Of a stretch of DNA of 64,000 nucleotides, positions 8,928-16,894 are shown piece by piece. Source of the DNA: Nitratireductor sp. XY-223 (GTDB lineage Bacteria > Pseudomonadota > Alphaproteobacteria > Rhizobiales > Rhizobiaceae). The notes below the pieces were generated by a model that saw only the letters and a program-made list of their open reading frames with translations, did no database searches and was not told the origin of the DNA. The stretch spans positions 124,001 through 188,000 of the forward strand of contig NZ_SPNT01000002.1 in the NCBI RefSeq assembly GCF_004959855.1, given 5' to 3'. Numbering within the stretch: position 1 is the stretch's first letter; each line of letters begins with the position of its first letter. The position numbers were made by a program, and so were the translations under genes.

Positions 8928-9185
8928 ATGGACATTTCTAGGCACGAGCAGCGGGTCCTGCACCTGCTGGCTCAAGGCGGCCACATCCTCGTCGACAAGG
9001 ACGAGCGCGGCCGTATCGTCGATAATTCCTGCGTGACGCGCGACGGCTGGTTCTGGAACGGCTGCTCGCTGGAGCTGTTCAGAAAGCTGAAACGCCGACG
9101 GCTCATCGCGTCGAGAGGTGGCGGTCCCTACCAGATCACGCAACTCGGCCTGAAACGGGTCCGCTCGCAGGCAAACAACCGATAA
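8928..9185 (+). CDS. YjhX (UPF0386) family protein
   Basis: 85 aa, matching UPF0386/YjhX over its whole length: MDISRHEQRVLHLLAQGG at the start, then a LELFRKLKRRRLIAS winged-helix-like segment, and PYQITQLGLKRVRSQANNR at the end. E. coli YjhX has been called a toxin paired with YjhQ. No acetyltransferase-type partner adjoins it here, so the toxin label should not be carried over. Small, stand-alone and flanked by hairpins on both sides. Confidence 0.85.
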   Translation: MDISRHEQRVLHLLAQGGHILVDKDERGRIVDNSCVTRDGWFWNGCSLELFRKLKRRRLIASRGGGPYQITQLGLKRVRSQANNR

Positions 9186-9196
9186 ACGCAAGCAAC

Positions 9197-9222
9197 GGAG
9201 GCGGCGCACACACGCCGCCTCC
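9197..9222. terminator. Hairpin between convergent genes
   Basis: GGAGGCGGCG (9197-9206) and CGCCGCCTCC (9213-9222) form a perfect 10-bp stem with loop CACACA. It lies 11 nt after the YjhX-like stop codon and before the end of the convergent EF-hand gene. Position and strength suggest transcription termination, though no T-run is present. Confidence 0.6.
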
Positions 9223-9314
9223 ATCCGGCCGAACCCGAGCGAGGGGTTGCCACGGGGAGTGGCCCGGCCAGATAAATTCCTGAAGCTGTTCGAATGATCG
9301 CCGTCCGGCGGGTG

Positions 9315-10130
9315 TCAGAACTCGATTCCGAACGGCGGCTGGTTGTTCAGGTATTCGGGAAGCGACACCTTGTTGTCACGGTTCTCGTCAAGGATCGCGA
9401 ATGCCACCTTGACCTCGTATTCCGCATCGAATTCCTCGTCTTCTTCCGCTTGCGCATCAAGCGCTATCTCGCATTGGAGCCTTGCGAATACGCCGTCCGC
9501 GGCGAGACCCTTCACAAGCTCCGTGTGGATCAGGTAGCCGCTCTTGTCGGTATCGTAGTCCTTGAACGTCTTGGTATGTCTCGATGCAAAGGCGTTCTCC
9601 AACTCCGTGTAGTCGATCCTGCCGTTGCCGTCGCCATCGAACGCTGCGAAATTCTGCAGGGGACCGTCCATCGACAGGTCTTGCTCCTCGTCGCAGTCTT
9701 CCGGCTCCCGGACCTCGGACACCTCCTTGTCTTCCCTGCCCGTAACATCGTCTTCCTGCTCGATGCCGAGATACTCGGAAAACTCGTCGCTGCTGATGAC
9801 GCCGTCGCCGTCGACATCCATTTCGGCAAAGGCAACGCGCACGTCGGCCTGCGCCGCAACGTTGTTCTGGGTGGCCATGTTCCAGCCGAATGCAAGCGCC
9901 AGCAGCGCTGCGGCGGAGACGCCAAAGGTCGCCACGCGGTTCGGATTGATCGATTTCATGAGGGGAACTCCCGTGTCCGTTTCGTACTGCGCATGCGCTG
10001 AAACCTCTCTTTCCAGGAGTTGCCTGATGAGCCTGCTGGTCGGCAGACCGCGCCGCGCGCTCACGACGCTCACGCGTTCCTTCAGCTCGGGCGAAACACG
10101 AATCTCGATGGATTCCGTCTTCTTGCTCAT
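9315..10130 (-). CDS. RHH domain - transmembrane segment - four EF-hand protein
   Basis: 271 aa, unusual architecture. Residues 7-46 read as a ribbon-helix-helix DNA-binding domain (SIEIRVSPELKERVSVVSAR then LPTSRLIRQLLEREV). Residues 66-85 are one hydrophobic segment preceded by K59/R65. The acidic remainder holds four EF-hand loops: D105-E116 (DVDGDGVISSDE), D165-E176 (DGDGNGRIDYTE), D193-E204 (DTDKSGYLIHTE) and D248-E259 (DENRDNKVSLPE). As a single protein it would put DNA binding inside and calcium binding in the periplasm. An internal ATG at 9959 with GGGAG 8 nt upstream would instead give a normal exported EF-hand protein with a signal peptide cut near VAAQA, so both products are possible. 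Repeated TGTCC motifs upstream may be its operator. Confidence 0.75.
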   Translation of the reverse strand: MSKKTESIEIRVSPELKERVSVVSARRGLPTSRLIRQLLEREVSAHAQYETDTGVPLMKSINPNRVATFGVSAAALLALAFGWNMATQNNVAAQADVRVAFAEMDVDGDGVISSDEFSEYLGIEQEDDVTGREDKEVSEVREPEDCDEEQDLSMDGPLQNFAAFDGDGNGRIDYTELENAFASRHTKTFKDYDTDKSGYLIHTELVKGLAADGVFARLQCEIALDAQAEEDEEFDAEYEVKVAFAILDENRDNKVSLPEYLNNQPPFGIEF

Positions 10131-10210
10131 GCCGGACAACTCCCTGGGTTCAGGCCTGCACAATGGAACGTTGGTTCCCGATGCGCCCTATCTCAACACA
10201 ATTCGTGACA

Positions 10211-10258
10211 GGACACAGGCTTATTCGTGTCCGGTTGACAGAGTTATTTTGTCCGGAC
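10211..10258. promoter_or_regulatory. TGTCC/GGACA repeats upstream of the RHH/EF-hand gene
   Basis: GGACAC (10211-10216) and GTGTCC (10227-10232) form an inverted repeat, and GTCCGGAC (10251-10258) is a perfect palindrome. All share the TGTCC half-site and lie 80-130 bp upstream of the minus-strand gene, next to an AT-rich stretch (10259-10275). RHH proteins bind short repeated half-sites, so autoregulation is a reasonable inference. Confidence 0.4.
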
Positions 10259-10405
10259 ATTTTTTTTATTTAAATACAGGAAGATATAAGCACAACGCGC
10301 GGCTCGCGCCGGGTTCGGCGAACCCGGAAACGGAGCGCTGCGGCTGCTCTCGGAACCGGTTTTGCCAGCACCCCGCGCCGATCCGCGGATCGCACCTCCA
10401 CGGCT

Positions 10406-11431
10406 TTACTTCGGAATCTCGAAGCCGGTTATTGCATTCCAGTCCGAATGGTCGCTTTCGACGACAGATTTCACGGCGTTCTCGACGGCGGCGAGGCGTT
10501 TGAGTCCTGCCTGAGCGGACGCGTGGGCGGTACGGATATTGTCGATTTCCTCGTGGCTGAGCATCAGCGCGGTGGACTGGTCCGCGACCTTGCCCGCCTC
10601 GGCCTCGACGTGATCCATCAATGCGTCGACCGCTTTCTCGCGCTTGTCCGCCTCTTCCCGCGTGTCGGCTTCTTCGGCCTCATCGCGAAGCTCCATGAGC
10701 TTGTCGAGCAGTGTCTTTTGGAGCGTGGCCGTGTGGGTGATCGCCTCCTGGATGGCCAGTTTCTTCTCCGCCGCCTCGTTGACTATCCGGTTTTGGTCGG
10801 CCGTGTCCTGCGCGGCGCCGGCCGAGCGGCTGCCGAAGTAGAATCCGACGATCGCCGTCAGCGCCGTCGCCAGCATGGTCAGGATCTGCTGCGCCAGTTG
10901 GACGACCGCGCTGTTGTCGACAACGGTATAGACACTGACCGTGGCGACCGCCTTGTCGCCGGTCCCGTCTATTGTTGTCTCATAGATATGCTCCGGGCCG
11001 AACGCCTCCTTCAAGCGCTCAAGCTCCTGCGACACGGTGGTCAGGATCGCCTGGCCGGGAAACGGCCCGACGACTTTCTGGGTCGCGACGAGCATGCGTC
11101 CGGTCTCACCCGCCTCGGTCAGCACGAAGACGCCGAAGATCAGCACGAGGACGATGAACGCTATGGCCAGGACGGCGCGGATCGAACCCTGCGGCAGGCC
11201 GAAGGCATGGGTGCTGTTGGCGATCGACAGTTTCGACATGACCCAGGCGCAGAAGACGATCGACAGGATCAGGATCGGAAAGGCGACCAGGCCAATCAGC
11301 ACGGGCAGGAGATAGCGGTATTCCTGGAGTGTCGGCGGCGGCCAGCGGATCATCGCCAGTACGGCCAGAAACGCGACAAGGGCGCACAATGCCGCGATAA
11401 AGGGAAACAGGCGGCCAAGCATGTCTAGCAT
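10406..11431 (-). CDS. Unknown membrane protein with C-terminal coiled coil
   Basis: 341 aa, not recognised as a named family. Hydrophobic segments lie at about residues 8-27, 42-63 and 87-107, with a fourth at about 185-205. The segment GLPQGSIRAVLAIAFIVLVL after the second helix resembles a 'LPxGSxRAxxA' pre-helix motif found in other uncharacterised bacterial membrane proteins. From about 215 the chain is charged and helical (EEADTREEADKREKAVDALM), a likely cytoplasmic coiled coil. Two ATGs (11431, 11422) are possible starts. It lies between yifB and the EF-hand gene on the same strand, with spacers of 180 and 275 bp. Confidence 0.7.
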   Translation of the reverse strand: MLDMLGRLFPFIAALCALVAFLAVLAMIRWPPPTLQEYRYLLPVLIGLVAFPILILSIVFCAWVMSKLSIANSTHAFGLPQGSIRAVLAIAFIVLVLIFGVFVLTEAGETGRMLVATQKVVGPFPGQAILTTVSQELERLKEAFGPEHIYETTIDGTGDKAVATVSVYTVVDNSAVVQLAQQILTMLATALTAIVGFYFGSRSAGAAQDTADQNRIVNEAAEKKLAIQEAITHTATLQKTLLDKLMELRDEAEEADTREEADKREKAVDALMDHVEAEAGKVADQSTALMLSHEEIDNIRTAHASAQAGLKRLAAVENAVKSVVESDHSDWNAITGFEIPK

Positions 11432-11611
11432 CCCCGCTTTCTTGCAGGCGCGTGCTATTTCAACCGTTCACGCGCCCTGAGCACTGTGAAGCCGACATTC
11501 CGGAGCCAAGGCGCCTGTGCGTCGCGGTCGTGCGGCAACCACGAGCATGTAAGCGCAAACGCGCTGAAAATACAACCAGATATAGAATTTTCACGCAATT
11601 CGCGCGAGACT

Positions 11612-13138
11612 TCAGGCGGCGGCCGCCATGCCCTCGCCCGGCAGGCGATAGGAAATCGCCTCGGCGATGTGTACGCGGCCGACTTCGGCGGCGCCGTCGA
11701 GATCGGCGAGCGTGCGGGCGACCTTGAGCACCCGGTGATAGGCGCGGGCCGAGAATTTCATCCGCTCGGCCGCCTCGTGCAGCAGCGCCGTTCCGGCGGC
11801 GTCGGGGCCGGCAACCGTCTCGATGAGCGATGTCGGGCACAGCGCGTTGGCGGTGACGCCCGGCATCCCGGCGAAGCGCTCCTTCTGGCGCTCCCGCGCC
11901 CGCGCCACGCGTTCCGCCACATCGGCGCTCCGCTCGCTGGTTCCGGGCTTGATCAGATCGGCCGCGGTGACGGCAGGCACCGTGATCCTGAGATCGATGC
12001 GGTCGAGCAGCGGGCCGGATATGCGGGCCTGGTAGTCGGCCTGGCAGCGCGGGCCGCGGGCGCAAGTGTGCCCGGGCTCGCCGGCCATGCCGCAGCGGCA
12101 GGGGTTCATTGCCGCGACCAGCTGGATGCGGGCCGGATAGCTGACATGGTGATTGGCCCGGGCGATGACGCACTCGCCGTTTTCCAGCGGCTGGCGCAGC
12201 GAATCGAGCACCTGCGGCGAAAACTCCGGAAACTCGTCAAGGAACAGGACGCCATTGTGGGCGAGCGATACCTCGCCCGGCCGCGCCCGCATGCCGCCGC
12301 CCACCATCGCGGCCATGGAGGCCGAATGGTGCGGCGCGCGATAGGGCCGACGGTCGGACAGTTCGCCGCCGGACAGCAATCCGGCGATCGAATGGATCAT
12401 GGAGACTTCCAGGAGCTCGGCCGGCGACAGCGGCGGAAGGATGGAGGGAAGCCTTGCGGCCAGCATCGACTTGCCGGAGCCGGGCGGGCCGGACATCAGC
12501 AGGTTGTGGCCGCCGGCCGCGGCCACCTCGAGCGCCCGCTTGGCGGTTTCCTGGCCCTTGATGTCGGAAAGGTCGGGCAGGCCGTCCGAGGGGCCGCGGA
12601 TCGCCGCCTGAGGACGCGACAGGACCTGCGTCCCCTTGAAATGGTTGGCCATAGCAATGAGGCTGCGCGGCGCGAGGATGTCGAGATCGGCACTGGCCCA
12701 GGCGGCTTCCGGGCCGCAGGCGGCGGGGCAGATCAGCCCCTTGCCCTCGCTATTGGCGCCGATCGCCGCCGGCAGCGCGCCTGCGACCGCCGCGATGGTT
12801 CCGTCGAGCGACAATTCGCCGAGCACCACGTAGCCCGACAGCGCATCGGCCGGGACGGCGCCGAGCGCCGCCATCAGCCCGAGCGCGATCGGCAGGTCGA
12901 AATGGCTGCCTTCCTTCGGCAGGTCGGCCGGGGCGAGATTGACGGTCACCTTCTTGGCCGGCAGGGAAAGGCCCGACGCGTGCAGCGCCGCCTGCACGCG
13001 CTCGCGGCTCTCGGCCACCGCCTTGTCCGGCAGGCCGACGATATTCATGCCGATCTTGCCCGGCGCGACCATGACCTGGACGTCGACCGGAACGGCGTTG
13101 ACGCCCTGAAAGGAAACGGTGCTGACGCGCGAAACCAT
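11612..13138 (-). CDS. YifB/ComM family Mg-chelatase-like AAA+ ATPase
   Basis: 508 aa. An N-terminal ribosomal-S5-domain-2-like fold (MVSRVSTVSFQGVNAVPVDVQV...NIVGLPDKAVAESRERVQAAL) is followed by an AAA+ core with Walker A GPPGSGKS, Walker B LFLDEFPEF and the arginine region LLDRIDLRI. The Cys-rich loop NPCRCGMAGEPGHTCARGPRC is typical of the family. Vibrio ComM is a helicase that promotes branch migration during integration of transforming DNA; the role outside competent species is less clear. The gene is divergent from the RNase D gene. Confidence 0.92.
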   Translation of the reverse strand: MVSRVSTVSFQGVNAVPVDVQVMVAPGKIGMNIVGLPDKAVAESRERVQAALHASGLSLPAKKVTVNLAPADLPKEGSHFDLPIALGLMAALGAVPADALSGYVVLGELSLDGTIAAVAGALPAAIGANSEGKGLICPAACGPEAAWASADLDILAPRSLIAMANHFKGTQVLSRPQAAIRGPSDGLPDLSDIKGQETAKRALEVAAAGGHNLLMSGPPGSGKSMLAARLPSILPPLSPAELLEVSMIHSIAGLLSGGELSDRRPYRAPHHSASMAAMVGGGMRARPGEVSLAHNGVLFLDEFPEFSPQVLDSLRQPLENGECVIARANHHVSYPARIQLVAAMNPCRCGMAGEPGHTCARGPRCQADYQARISGPLLDRIDLRITVPAVTAADLIKPGTSERSADVAERVARARERQKERFAGMPGVTANALCPTSLIETVAGPDAAGTALLHEAAERMKFSARAYHRVLKVARTLADLDGAAEVGRVHIAEAISYRLPGEGMAAAA

Positions 13139-13366
13139 CTGCCTACCTCATCCGCCTGCACGCTGCGGCTGCATAAAACCCGACATACATCCATACACCA
13201 TCGGCGCGCGAGCAACAAGAACAAAAATAGAACATGGCGTGACGGCCCGGACCGTTGAAAACCGCGCGAGCGGCTGGACGCGCGAACGCCGAGACGGTAT
13301 GTGCATTGCACGCCCGCCTGTGCGGGCGGTCGGCCGACTTCCATACTGAACGGGCAGGTGCCAACC

Positions 13367-13987
13367 ATGACGATCCGGTTTCACAAGGGCGATATCAGCG
13401 AAGGGGACATGGCCCGTTACGACGGGGATATCGCCATCGATACCGAGACGCTCGGTCTCAAGCCGCACCGCGACAGGCTGTGCGTGGTGCAGCTCTCGCC
13501 GGGCGACGGCACCGCCGACGTCATCCAGATCGCCAAGGGCCAGAAGAAGGCGCCCAACCTGACGCGGCTGCTCAAGGACCGCAAGAAGACCAAGATCTTC
13601 CATTTCGGCCGCTTCGACATCGCCATCCTGTTCCACAATTTCGGCATCACGTGCGAGCCGGTCTTCTGCACCAAGATCGCCTCGCGGCTGACGCGCACCT
13701 ACACCGACCGGCACGGCCTGAAGGACAATCTGCGCGAACTCCTGGACATCGACATCTCCAAGCAGCAGCAGTCCTCGGACTGGGCGGCGGAAGAGCTCAG
13801 CCAGGCGCAGCTCGAATATGCGGCAACGGATGTGCTTTACCTGCATGCGCTGCGGGAAAAACTGCAGGAACGGCTGGAGCGCGACGGGCGCGAAAAGCAC
13901 GCCGAGGCCTGTTTCAGGTTCCTGCCGACGCGCGCCAAGCTCGACCTGATCGGCTGGGACGACACCGACATCTTCGCGCACAGCTAG
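13367..13987 (+). CDS. Short ribonuclease D (DEDDy 3'-5' exonuclease)
   Basis: 206 aa. Exonuclease motifs: Exo I AIDTETLGLKPHRDRLCVVQLSPGDG, Exo II around FHFGRFDIAILFHNFG, Exo III LEYAATDVLYLHAL with the DEDDy tyrosine. It lacks the two C-terminal HRDC domains of E. coli RNase D, as is usual for the short alphaproteobacterial form. Likely acts in 3' trimming of tRNA or other stable RNAs. The ATG at 13367 is preferred; the upstream 22 codons of open frame are unlike the family. Confidence 0.9.
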   Translation: MTIRFHKGDISEGDMARYDGDIAIDTETLGLKPHRDRLCVVQLSPGDGTADVIQIAKGQKKAPNLTRLLKDRKKTKIFHFGRFDIAILFHNFGITCEPVFCTKIASRLTRTYTDRHGLKDNLRELLDIDISKQQQSSDWAAEELSQAQLEYAATDVLYLHALREKLQERLERDGREKHAEACFRFLPTRAKLDLIGWDDTDIFAHS

Positions 13988-14151
13988 AGCTCACGGCCGA
14001 CGCCTTCCGCAGCTGCCACATGGAGCCGGCGCGCACCTGTTGCCAGAACCCACAGATGGGCGCATCATGCCTCAGCGGGACCGTCCATCCGATGGATGTC
14101 GGCAACCCGGAATTGGCCATAACATCGGCGTGCAGTAAACGGGAGATGCTT

Positions 14152-14481
14152 ATGCCTATCTACATTCAAACCGGCAGAATGAGTGAGCAAACGCTTCAGG
14201 GATTGATCGAGAACCCGGAAGACCGGTTCCAGGCCGTCAGTGACGTCCTGGCGGAAGCCGGAGCGACCTTGAAGGACTACTACTTCACCAGCGGAGAAAC
14301 GGACTGGCTGATGATCATCGAAGCCGACAGTCTCGAGGCCGTCGCTGCGGCGGCCATGGTTGCGGGCGGTTCAGGTGCGGCGGCAAGCGTATCGACGCGC
14401 CAGGCATGGACATCGGCGGAGTTCAAGGCCGTGGCGGCGAAGGCCGGACAGATCGCCGGAAAGTACCGCAAGCCGGGTTAG
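14152..14481 (+). CDS. GYD domain-containing protein
   Basis: 109 aa. Matches the GYD (ferredoxin-like, dimeric alpha-beta barrel type) domain: MPIYIQTGRMSEQTLQGLIENPEDRFQAV at the start, LKDYYFTSGETDWLMIIEADSLEAVAAAAM in the middle. The name-giving G-Y-D is G-E-T-D here. No enzymatic role is known. Start chosen at 14152 because GGGAG lies 6 nt upstream; an ATG two codons earlier (14146) overlaps that site. Confidence 0.85.
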   Translation: MPIYIQTGRMSEQTLQGLIENPEDRFQAVSDVLAEAGATLKDYYFTSGETDWLMIIEADSLEAVAAAAMVAGGSGAAASVSTRQAWTSAEFKAVAAKAGQIAGKYRKPG

Positions 14482-14664
14482 GGCGAGGTGCGGCGGCTGC
14501 CACGGAAGTCCCAATCCACTTTCGGGCAAGCCCTTCTTTCACAAGCATAAAACCAGCCACTCGCACGCCGGGTGGCGAGGACAGCACGCAATTTTGACTG
14601 GCCGACCCGGCGGCCGGGGCCGTATATTGCCGGCTACGATCAATGCGGATGCGCCGAGGGGACG

Positions 14665-15840
14665 ATGACTGGTACCGATGGAGCCCAGGAACCGCGCTTT
14701 TCCACAGTTGCCGAACTCACCGACTGGATGATCGACGGCGCCCGCCCGAGCGCCGACGCGCGCGAGATCGTCACCGGCATCTGCGATGGGCTGGTCGGTC
14801 TCGACGTCGCGGTCGACCGCTTCATGCTGTTCATCTACACGCTGCACCCGAACCTGCAGGGAAGCCGCTTCCGCTGGATCAAGGGCGAAGGGGTCGACAT
14901 CGCCCACGCCAAGATGGGCACCTTCTCCCAGGAGGTCTACACGTCCAATCCGCTACCCCGGGTGGTCGAGCAGCAGGAGACGATCCGCCGCCACCTGGAG
15001 CGCGAGGACTGCCCGGACGACTACATCATCGTCGGCGAGCTGCGCGAACAGGGCTTTACCGACTACATCGCCCTGCCGCTCATCTTTACCACCGGCGAGA
15101 CCCATGCCTGCACCTGGTCGTCGGCGCAGGAAGGCGGTTTCAGCGACCGGGACCTCGACATATTGAAGCGGATCAACGCGCCGCTGGCGCGGCTGACCGA
15201 GACATACATGGTGCGGCTCAATGCGGCGGTGCTGCTGTCCACCTATGTCGGGCGCAACAGCGGCACGCTGATCCGCGACGGCAAGGTGCACCGCGGCGAC
15301 GGCGAGGAGATCACCGCCGTCATCCTCTTCGTGGACCTCAAGAACTTCACGCGGCTATCCAACGAGATCGCCGGCTCCGAGCTCGTCAGCCTGCTCAACG
15401 ACACGTTCGACCACCTTGTCCCATCGGTGACGAGCCGCGGCGGCGAGGTTCTGAAGTTCATGGGCGACGGATTCTTCGCGATATTCCCGTATTCCGACGA
15501 GAAGGGCCTCGCCGAGATGGCGGCCGCGGCCATGGACGCGGTCGACGAGGGCGCCGAGGCGCTTTCGAAGGATGCGCTCGGCGACAGCGTCTCATTCCGC
15601 GCGGCGCTGCATTGCGGCACCTTCCATTACGGCAATATCGGCGGTGCCGACCGGCTCGATTTCACGGCGATCGGACCGCCGGTCAATTACACCGCACGGC
15701 TGCTTTCGGCCGCCACCGGGCTCGGCTGCGACAAGGTTGCCTCCTCCGACATCGCCTCGCGCGCACCGGGGCGGTGCGATAATGCCGGTTCCGCCGAGCT
15801 CAAGGGCTTTACGGGCGAACAGACGATCTGGCGGTTCTAG
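14665..15840 (+). CDS. Class III adenylate/guanylate cyclase with N-terminal sensor region
   Basis: 391 aa, soluble. Residues 1-200 form an uncharacterised GAF-like region (LQGSRFRWIKGEGVDIAHAKM, then LREQGFTDYIALPLIFTTGE). The C-terminal cyclase domain has metal-binding Asp224 (LFVDLKNFTRLS) and Asp268 with purine-selecting Lys264 (VLKFMGDGF), plus ALHCGTFHYGNIG and VNYTARLL. These residues predict an active cAMP synthase. First of three class III cyclase genes in 6 kb. Its TAG stop and that of the convergent methyltransferase share the four bases CTAG (15837-15840). Confidence 0.9.
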   Translation: MTGTDGAQEPRFSTVAELTDWMIDGARPSADAREIVTGICDGLVGLDVAVDRFMLFIYTLHPNLQGSRFRWIKGEGVDIAHAKMGTFSQEVYTSNPLPRVVEQQETIRRHLEREDCPDDYIIVGELREQGFTDYIALPLIFTTGETHACTWSSAQEGGFSDRDLDILKRINAPLARLTETYMVRLNAAVLLSTYVGRNSGTLIRDGKVHRGDGEEITAVILFVDLKNFTRLSNEIAGSELVSLLNDTFDHLVPSVTSRGGEVLKFMGDGFFAIFPYSDEKGLAEMAAAAMDAVDEGAEALSKDALGDSVSFRAALHCGTFHYGNIGGADRLDFTAIGPPVNYTARLLSAATGLGCDKVASSDIASRAPGRCDNAGSAELKGFTGEQTIWRF

Positions 15841-16667
15841 GCTTTGATCATCACGACTTGCGTATATTTCGACGGCACACGCATGGAGCCGTCATCGGCC
15901 GTGTTGAACGCGTCGACGAGATTCAGGATATCGTCCGCGAGCGCCTTCTCGCCTCGCGGTCCGGCCTTCTCGAACGCCTTGTGAAGCAGGCCGTAGTGGG
16001 TCCTGAAAAATTCCAGAAAGTGTTGCGGTGAACGGTAGCGGTAGATGAACGTCCTGCGGCTGATCGACAGCGACGCTGCCGCGTCCTCGAAGTGATCCCT
16101 GATCCAGCCTTCGCGGCCCCAGTTTGCCGGCGCCTTGAAGCCCGGCGAGGCCGACATGTGACTGCCGATGATGCTGCACATCCGGCCGATGAAGCCGCGT
16201 GGCGTCCAGTTGGCCAGCGCGATCTTCCCGCCCGGCTTGCAGACCCGGACGATTTCCTTCGCGGCGGCCTGCTGGTCGGGGGCGAACATAACGCCGAATG
16301 TCGAAATCACACCGTCGAACGAGTCGTCCGGATAATGGAGGTTCTGGGCGTCCGCAACCTCGAAATCGATTTCCAGGCCCTCCGCCTCGGCGCGCCGGCG
16401 GCCGCTATCGAGCAGCGACTCGACATAATCCGTCGAAGTCACCCTGCAAAAGCGGCGGGCGACCGCCAGCGTGGCGTTGCCGTTGCCGGCCGCAACGTCG
16501 AGAATGTGCGATCCGGGCGTGAAATCGGCCGCCTCCGCCAGATCCTCGCCGGATTTCTGCAGGGTGACGCCGAAGCGCGCGTAGTCGGCGCAGGACCAGG
16601 AGCCGTTGAGCCGCCTGTTCCATTTCTCGTAATCCGGCGCGATGCCCTTTTTCAATGCGATGTTCAT
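15837..16667 (-). CDS. SAM-dependent class I methyltransferase
   Basis: 276 aa. Rossmann-fold methyltransferase of the UbiE/Methyltransf_11 type: motif I HILDVAAGNGNATLAVARRF, post-I acidic VTSTDYVESLL, motif II DAQNLHYPDDSFDGVISTFGVMFAPD, and the post-motif VRVCKPGGKIALANWTPRGFIGRM. The substrate is not indicated by its neighbours. ATG 16667 has GGAGGA 6 nt upstream and gives MNIALKKGIAPDYEKWNRRLN; the longer frame to 16817 lacks such support. Confidence 0.88.
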   Translation of the reverse strand: MNIALKKGIAPDYEKWNRRLNGSWSCADYARFGVTLQKSGEDLAEAADFTPGSHILDVAAGNGNATLAVARRFCRVTSTDYVESLLDSGRRRAEAEGLEIDFEVADAQNLHYPDDSFDGVISTFGVMFAPDQQAAAKEIVRVCKPGGKIALANWTPRGFIGRMCSIIGSHMSASPGFKAPANWGREGWIRDHFEDAAASLSISRRTFIYRYRSPQHFLEFFRTHYGLLHKAFEKAGPRGEKALADDILNLVDAFNTADDGSMRVPSKYTQVVMIKA

Positions 16668-16894
16668 GACGCGTCCTCCAGGCCCCAGAGCAATTCTGGT
16701 CGGCTGAACTATCGCGCGCACCTGTTTCAATCGAACGGCGGAAAAGGCGTAAATTGTTTCAATTGTTGCCCGCACGGCGCGTGACCGGGCGATGCGGACC
16801 GCGGGTTCCCCGGGCACAGGGTTGCGGTGCAGACGACCGGTCTGCTAGCGACCGTCACGTCGGCCGTGCCCATGCGGCCGGCAACCGGACGCCA

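Noticed and set aside
8928-9185. YjhX-like gene as half of a toxin-antitoxin pair
   Set aside because: No small partner gene of the right type is adjacent, and UPF0386 membership alone does not show toxicity.
11486-13258. A 590-codon plus-strand frame opposite yifB
   Set aside because: Shadow frame in GC-rich DNA; the minus strand encodes a complete ComM/YifB protein.
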